From contig NZ_CP098805.1 in NCBI RefSeq assembly GCF_023821985.2, forward strand, positions 4,894,501 through 4,958,500: a DNA stretch of 64,000 nucleotides. The letters run 5' to 3'. Shown here piece by piece: positions 60,258 to 64,000 of the stretch; within the stretch, counting starts at the first letter, position 1, and each line of letters opens with the position of its first letter. The DNA is from Dyadobacter chenhuakuii. GTDB lineage: Bacteria > Bacteroidota > Bacteroidia > Cytophagales > Spirosomataceae. The notes under the pieces were generated by a model. That model searched no databases, was not told the origin of the DNA, and saw only the letters and a list, made by a program, of their open reading frames with translations. A program made the translations under genes and the position numbers.

Positions 60258-61361
60258 TTAGTCGAAATGCACTTTCACCTTTTTTAATGCTGATCCTACA
60301 ACCTGGTGCATGTCATAGTAACGATACTCGGCCAAACGACCACCGAAAATTACGTTAGGCTCCTGTTCTGCCAGCGCTTTATATTGGCTAAAAATGGCAG
60401 AGTTTTTATCATCATTTACCGGATAATATGGCTCAGAACCTTTTTCCCACTCCTGAGGAAATTCATGAGTGATCACCGTTTTAGGCTGTGTTCCGAATTC
60501 GAAGTGTTTGTGTTCAATAATCCTTGTGAAAGGTGTTTCGCCATCAGTATAGTTAACCACTGCGTTGCCCTGGTAGTTTTCCTGATCAAGCAGCTGGTTT
60601 TCAAATCGCAAGCTTCTGTATTCAAGCTGCCCGAATTGGAAGCCGAAATATTCATCAATCGGGCCTGTGTAAACAACCGTTTCCGCAAGTGCTGTCAGTG
60701 TCTCGCGTTCTTTGAAAAAGTCAACGCCTGTTCTAACTTCGATGCCTTCCAGTAAACCTTCGGTCAGTTTGTTATAACCGCCGATAGGAATACCCTGGTA
60801 GCGATCATTGAAGTAGTTATTGTCAAAAGTAAACCGGACAGGCAGGCGCTTGATAATGAACGCTGGCAACTCAGTCGCTTTTCTGCCCCATTGCTTTTCT
60901 GTATATGCTTTAATCAGCTTGTGGTAGATATCTGTTCCTACCAACGAAATAGCTTGTTCTTCCAGGTTTTGTGGGTCTTTTATACCAGCTTCTTCCACCT
61001 GCTGCTTAATTTTTTCCTTCGCTTCCTCCGGCGTTTTCACTTTCCACAATTGGTAAAAAGTGTTCATGTTAAATGGGAGGTTATACAGCTCTCCGTTAAA
61101 ATTAGCTACCGGCGAATTGGTGTAGCGGTTGAATTCCACAAATGAATTCACATAGTCCCAAATGTCTCTATCATTCGTGTGGAAAATATGCGCACCGTAT
61201 TTGTGAACATTAATTCCTTCTACATTTTCACAAAAAATATTTCCTCCTGTGTGGTCCCTGCGGTCGATAACCAGGCACTTCTTTCCTCTCTTGGTTGCTT
61301 CGTGTGCGAAAATAGAACCCCATAGCCCTGCGCCAACGATCAGATAATCGTATTGTTTCAT
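60258..61361 (-). CDS. glf: UDP-galactopyranose mutase
   Basis: 367 residues, an FAD enzyme that turns UDP-galactopyranose into UDP-galactofuranose. FAD motif YLIVGAGLWGSIFAHEATKRG with VIDRRDHTGGNIF. Later motifs: VHKYGAHIFHTND, YTEKQWGRKATELPAFIIKRLPVRFTFDNNYF, and PVNDDKNSAIFSQYKALAEQEPNVIFGGRLAEYRYYDMHQVVGSAL. ATG at 61361. Product suggests that the surface polysaccharide or another glycan of this organism contains galactofuranose. It precedes, but is separated by a terminator from, the nonulosonate operon. Confidence 0.97.
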   Translation of the reverse strand: MKQYDYLIVGAGLWGSIFAHEATKRGKKCLVIDRRDHTGGNIFCENVEGINVHKYGAHIFHTNDRDIWDYVNSFVEFNRYTNSPVANFNGELYNLPFNMNTFYQLWKVKTPEEAKEKIKQQVEEAGIKDPQNLEEQAISLVGTDIYHKLIKAYTEKQWGRKATELPAFIIKRLPVRFTFDNNYFNDRYQGIPIGGYNKLTEGLLEGIEVRTGVDFFKERETLTALAETVVYTGPIDEYFGFQFGQLEYRSLRFENQLLDQENYQGNAVVNYTDGETPFTRIIEHKHFEFGTQPKTVITHEFPQEWEKGSEPYYPVNDDKNSAIFSQYKALAEQEPNVIFGGRLAEYRYYDMHQVVGSALKKVKVHFD

Positions 61362-61410
61362 TGTTTGTATGCCCTAATTTATAGTTGAGATGAATTTTTA
61401 AGGTGTTATC

Positions 61411-61447
61411 AAAAGAGAAAGGCTCCCATCAGGAGCCTTTCTCTTTT
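61411..61447. terminator. Strong terminator between ompA-type gene and glf
   Basis: A perfect 16-bp stem, AAAAGAGAAAGGCTCC (61411-61426) with GGAGCCTTTCTCTTTT (61432-61447), loop CATCA, lies 17 bp after the OmpA-family stop. A and T runs are inside the stem ends. Confidence 0.9.
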
Positions 61448-61464
61448 CAATTTATCGTTAACTT

Positions 61465-62919
61465 CTATGGAAGAAGTTTAAGTTCTACACGACGGTTTTT
61501 CAATAGACCTTCACGTTTCGCGCTGTCAGCTATTGGTTTGAATGAACCGAAGTAGTCAACAATCACTTTGCTAGGATCTGTCAAACCAGCTTCGTTGATC
61601 AGGAAGTTCTTCACTGCATCTACACGACGTTTCGAAAGAGCAATGTTGTAACGATCTGTCGCACGACGGTCTGTGTGACCTGCAAGTTGCAGACGGCATC
61701 CGTTCAAGTTCATCAAACGAGCTACGTTTTTAAGCATTTCTTGCGCCTCAGGCTTGATCGTATTTTTATCTGTATCGAACATTACGTTAGCAAAGATCTC
61801 TGCGCAAGCTGCACCATTTTTAAGTGCATTTTTAACGTAAGCATCGAAGTCAAGAACGCGACCACCACCGTCAACAATGCTTCCAGCTGGTGAATTAGGC
61901 TCTTTATCGAAGAAGTCAGAAACACCGTCACCATCTGTATCAAGCAACAATCTTGGGTCGATATCCTTAGGACGGTTTGCCTTAGCAACTGAGTCCATTT
62001 CCTCAAGTGTAAGAATTTTTGGTGGCTTGATCAACACTTTAGGATCTGTGTAACGCAAGTGGTAGTAACCGCCTTCTTCTGGCTTGTAATCCCATTTGCC
62101 ATCAACTTTCGCAACTTTCAATGGATTTTTGCCCAATTTGTAAGTTACCTGAACTGATCCGTATCCGTAGCTGTCAAGTTCAGAATTTCCTTTGCGGGAA
62201 GTTTTTTGATCTGCGATATCGAAGCTGCCTGGGGTTCTGTCATAGTCACCACCGTAAGTTGCATCGATATAGTCAGAATTTGTATGGTTCAAACGGAAGT
62301 CAAGACCAATGTCAATTCTCTTAGTTACTTCGTAGTTCACATTAAGACCTGTAGGAATAATCCAGTCGTTCATGTTTCCTGTTTCGCGAAGTTTAACACC
62401 GCCTGTCAGGTCATATGCAGTTGCGTCGTAGAATACTTGACCAACACCCACATATGCGTCAACTTTCCATCTTTTCATCTTGTTTGGTCCCATTAAAAGA
62501 CCTTTAAGATTAACTGTTCCTGCAAGAGAAACATCGAAATAGTTGCCTTCAAAGTAACGGTTGTAATTGCGGCGTTTCATACCTCTCAAATTACCGATAG
62601 AAGCATCAAGTCTTGCACCGAATAAATATGAAAGTTGTTTGTTTAATGTCAAGCCTCCTTGAATAGTACCGGATTCTTTGTGGCTGTCCGAAGTTGTTTT
62701 CGTTACAGGCCAGAAATCATATTCTCTCAAATCGCCAAAGAACATAGAGGGGCCAATGTGTGCAGAAATTGACCATGTGTTCAATTTGTAGGGGCCATCA
62801 TAGGTTGCTTTGGGATTGTAATCCGGAGAATTCGGCTGCTCTAGTGGTTGTGCCAATGAAGGCAGCGCCATCATTGCCGCCAGGGCAAACGAACAAATCA
62901 ACTGGGATACTTTTTTCAT
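61465..62919 (-). CDS. OmpA-family outer-membrane protein with calcium-binding linker
   Basis: 484 residues from the ATG at 62919 (a TTG at 62928 would add three residues). Signal peptide MKKVSQLICSFALAAMMALPSLAQ. A barrel-like N-terminal part (about 30-280: AHIGPSMFFGDLREYDFW, LFGARLDASIGNLRGM, GLDFRLNHTNSDYIDATYGGDYDR) is followed by a DTDGDGVSDFFDKEPNSPAG thrombospondin-3-type calcium motif and the OmpA C-terminal domain (NVMFDTDKNTIKPEAQEML, LAGHTDRRATDRYNIALSKRR), which binds peptidoglycan. It probably ties the outer membrane to the wall. A -7 promoter element and a strong terminator flank it. Confidence 0.93.
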   Translation of the reverse strand: MKKVSQLICSFALAAMMALPSLAQPLEQPNSPDYNPKATYDGPYKLNTWSISAHIGPSMFFGDLREYDFWPVTKTTSDSHKESGTIQGGLTLNKQLSYLFGARLDASIGNLRGMKRRNYNRYFEGNYFDVSLAGTVNLKGLLMGPNKMKRWKVDAYVGVGQVFYDATAYDLTGGVKLRETGNMNDWIIPTGLNVNYEVTKRIDIGLDFRLNHTNSDYIDATYGGDYDRTPGSFDIADQKTSRKGNSELDSYGYGSVQVTYKLGKNPLKVAKVDGKWDYKPEEGGYYHLRYTDPKVLIKPPKILTLEEMDSVAKANRPKDIDPRLLLDTDGDGVSDFFDKEPNSPAGSIVDGGGRVLDFDAYVKNALKNGAACAEIFANVMFDTDKNTIKPEAQEMLKNVARLMNLNGCRLQLAGHTDRRATDRYNIALSKRRVDAVKNFLINEAGLTDPSKVIVDYFGSFKPIADSAKREGLLKNRRVELKLLP

Positions 62920-62999
62920 ACTATTCAAGTTAGCGTTATTAAGATTAACTAGGATTGATCTATAGTCAATTATGAGTAAAAGATGTATTTATTCATGGC

Positions 63000-63007
63000 C
63001 AAACTTA
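63000..63007 (-). promoter_or_regulatory. Bacteroidetes -7 promoter element for the OmpA-family gene
   Basis: The minus strand reads TAAGTTTG (TAnnTTTG) and predicts a leader of about 75 nt. A TTTG on the minus strand at 63035-63032 is a possible -33, with a spacing of 24 bp, longer than usual. Confidence 0.5.
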
Positions 63008-63139
63008 CTTTAACCAAATGCCTAGTGGGCACAAAAATAGGTTAACAATATCATTTAATCAACCGAACTAGATACAATTGAAAAACTTTCCTGCTTTTCA
63101 ATCAAATTTTACCCGAAAGAAACTTCCTTTTATGAACTT

Positions 63140-64000
63140 TCAAAGCCGTTGATTTATTTTTTTTTCTATTTCCGCCTTCCAGGGAAGGAAATCATCAGCT
63201 ATAATCCGCTCTCTCGCACTGTTGACCAGCCACAGATAAAAAGTGAGATTGTGTACACTGGCAATTTGCGCGCCAAGCATTTCATCCGACTTAACAAGGT
63301 GGCGGAGATAAGCTTTGCTGTAAAATGAACTTACATAACCTCCAAGCCCTGCGTCTATCGGTGACAAATCATCCTTCCACTTTTCATTGCGAATATTGAT
63401 TACACCCTCTGTCGTAAAAATCATGCCATTACGCGCGTTCCTGGTAGGCATTACACAATCAAACATATCCACGCCCAGAGCAATGCATTCCAGTATATTC
63501 GCCGGCGTTCCGACACCCATCAGATATCTCGGTTTATCCTTCGGCAAGATGTCACAAACGACCTCTGTCAGTTCATACATGATTTCGGCCGGCTCGCCTA
63601 CCGAAAGGCCGCCAATTGCATTTCCTTCACGTCCGTATGAAGCAATTGTTTCTGCGGATTGTGTTCTAAGATCTTTATAAACACTTCCTTGCACAATCGG
63701 AAAAAGCGTTTGGCTGTGGCCGTACAAGTCGTTTGTACTGTCAAACCTTGCGCAGCAGCGTCCCAGCCAGCGGTGCGTCATCTCCATGGATTTGCGTGCA
63801 TATTCATAATCGCAGGGATAAGGCGTGCATTCATCGAAAGCCATGATAATGTCTGCCCCGATGATCCGTTGAATGTCCATTACATACTCTGGGGTGAATG
63901 TGTGTACGCCACCGTCAATGTGTGACTTAAATACCACACCTTCCTCATTGATCTTTCTGCCCGTGCCTGCAAGTGAATAAACCTGGTAACCGCCACTATC
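63140..64000 (-). CDS. tgt: tRNA-guanine transglycosylase (Tgt), N-terminus cut by the window edge
   Basis: Reading on past the GTG at 63937 to the edge gives DSGGYQVYSLAGTGRKINEEG, the Tgt active-site motif, so about 286 codons are present and the first 80-90 lie beyond the window. The enzyme inserts a queuine precursor at position 34 of tRNAs with GUN anticodons. Visible: FKSHIDGGVHTFTPE, MAFDECTPYPCDYEYA, YLMGVGTPANILECIALGVDMFDCVMPTRNARNGM. In place of the CxCxxC zinc site before YSKAYLRHL the protein reads DAGLGGYVSSF; only the His in SVHNL remains. Confidence 0.93.
   Translation of the reverse strand, partial: DSGGYQVYSLAGTGRKINEEGVVFKSHIDGGVHTFTPEYVMDIQRIIGADIIMAFDECTPYPCDYEYARKSMEMTHRWLGRCCARFDSTNDLYGHSQTLFPIVQGSVYKDLRTQSAETIASYGREGNAIGGLSVGEPAEIMYELTEVVCDILPKDKPRYLMGVGTPANILECIALGVDMFDCVMPTRNARNGMIFTTEGVINIRNEKWKDDLSPIDAGLGGYVSSFYSKAYLRHLVKSDEMLGAQIASVHNLTFYLWLVNSARERIIADDFLPWKAEIEKKINQRL

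Overview
The window looks like chromosome from a member of the Bacteroidota, most likely the order Cytophagales. Dyadobacter or a close relative is my best guess, but that is inference. The evidence is a protein ending in a type IX secretion (T9SS) type A sorting domain, many promoters of the Bacteroidetes form TAnnTTTG, very few strong Shine-Dalgarno sites, an MbnH/MbnP pair, M56 peptidases fused to TonB-type domains, and families such as DUF6787 and DUF4136. No rRNA, tRNA, IS element, phage or CRISPR array was recognised. Most genes lie on the minus strand.

Layout. At 1-1477 (+) there is a TetR fragment and a quinone oxidoreductase. At 8541-1481 (-) a tight operon encodes a fatty acyl-AMP ligase, an acyl carrier protein, a cytochrome P450, an MBOAT acyltransferase, an SGNH-like membrane-anchored protein and an SSS transporter. 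The ligase, carrier, MBOAT and SGNH order repeats the logic of the Dlt D-alanylation system with a fatty-acid-type loader, and it is the most unusual locus here. At 9033-9145 there are four DnaA boxes, two of them inside a perfect 22-bp inverted repeat. From 9154 to 14157 lie a Dabb protein, a histidine kinase, glutamate dehydrogenase and TypA. From 14428 to 22334 lie a lipoprotein, a T9SS protein, a protein with a dockerin-like end, and a large propeller/GAF/LytS-type sensor. From 22383 to 31163 lie small envelope proteins, an M28 peptidase, a TraB/GumN protein, an isolated nuoN, Ffh and a DUF6787 protein. From 31293 to 38902 lie MbnH/MbnP, ExbB/ExbD, a Gfo/Idh/MocA oxidoreductase and a BlaI plus double M56 operon with a visible operator.

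From 39103 to 50762 lie mostly housekeeping genes: a Uma2 nuclease-fold protein, pyruvate kinase, PriA, PabC/PabB, a YpdA-type reductase, a BNR-repeat protein, YtxH, DUF4136 and DnaG. From 60117 to 51189 (-) a compact polysaccharide operon encodes a Wzc-type tyrosine autokinase, NeuB, NeuC, NeuA (sialic or related nonulosonic acid), two glycosyltransferases and a Wzy-like polymerase. It is preceded by glf (UDP-galactopyranose mutase) and an OmpA-family protein. The window ends inside tgt.

Functional themes: the cell envelope dominates (acyl modification, nonulosonate polysaccharide, OmpA, lipoproteins, TonB-type energy transduction and M56 sensing), mixed with core genes for replication, translation, protein targeting and folate synthesis.
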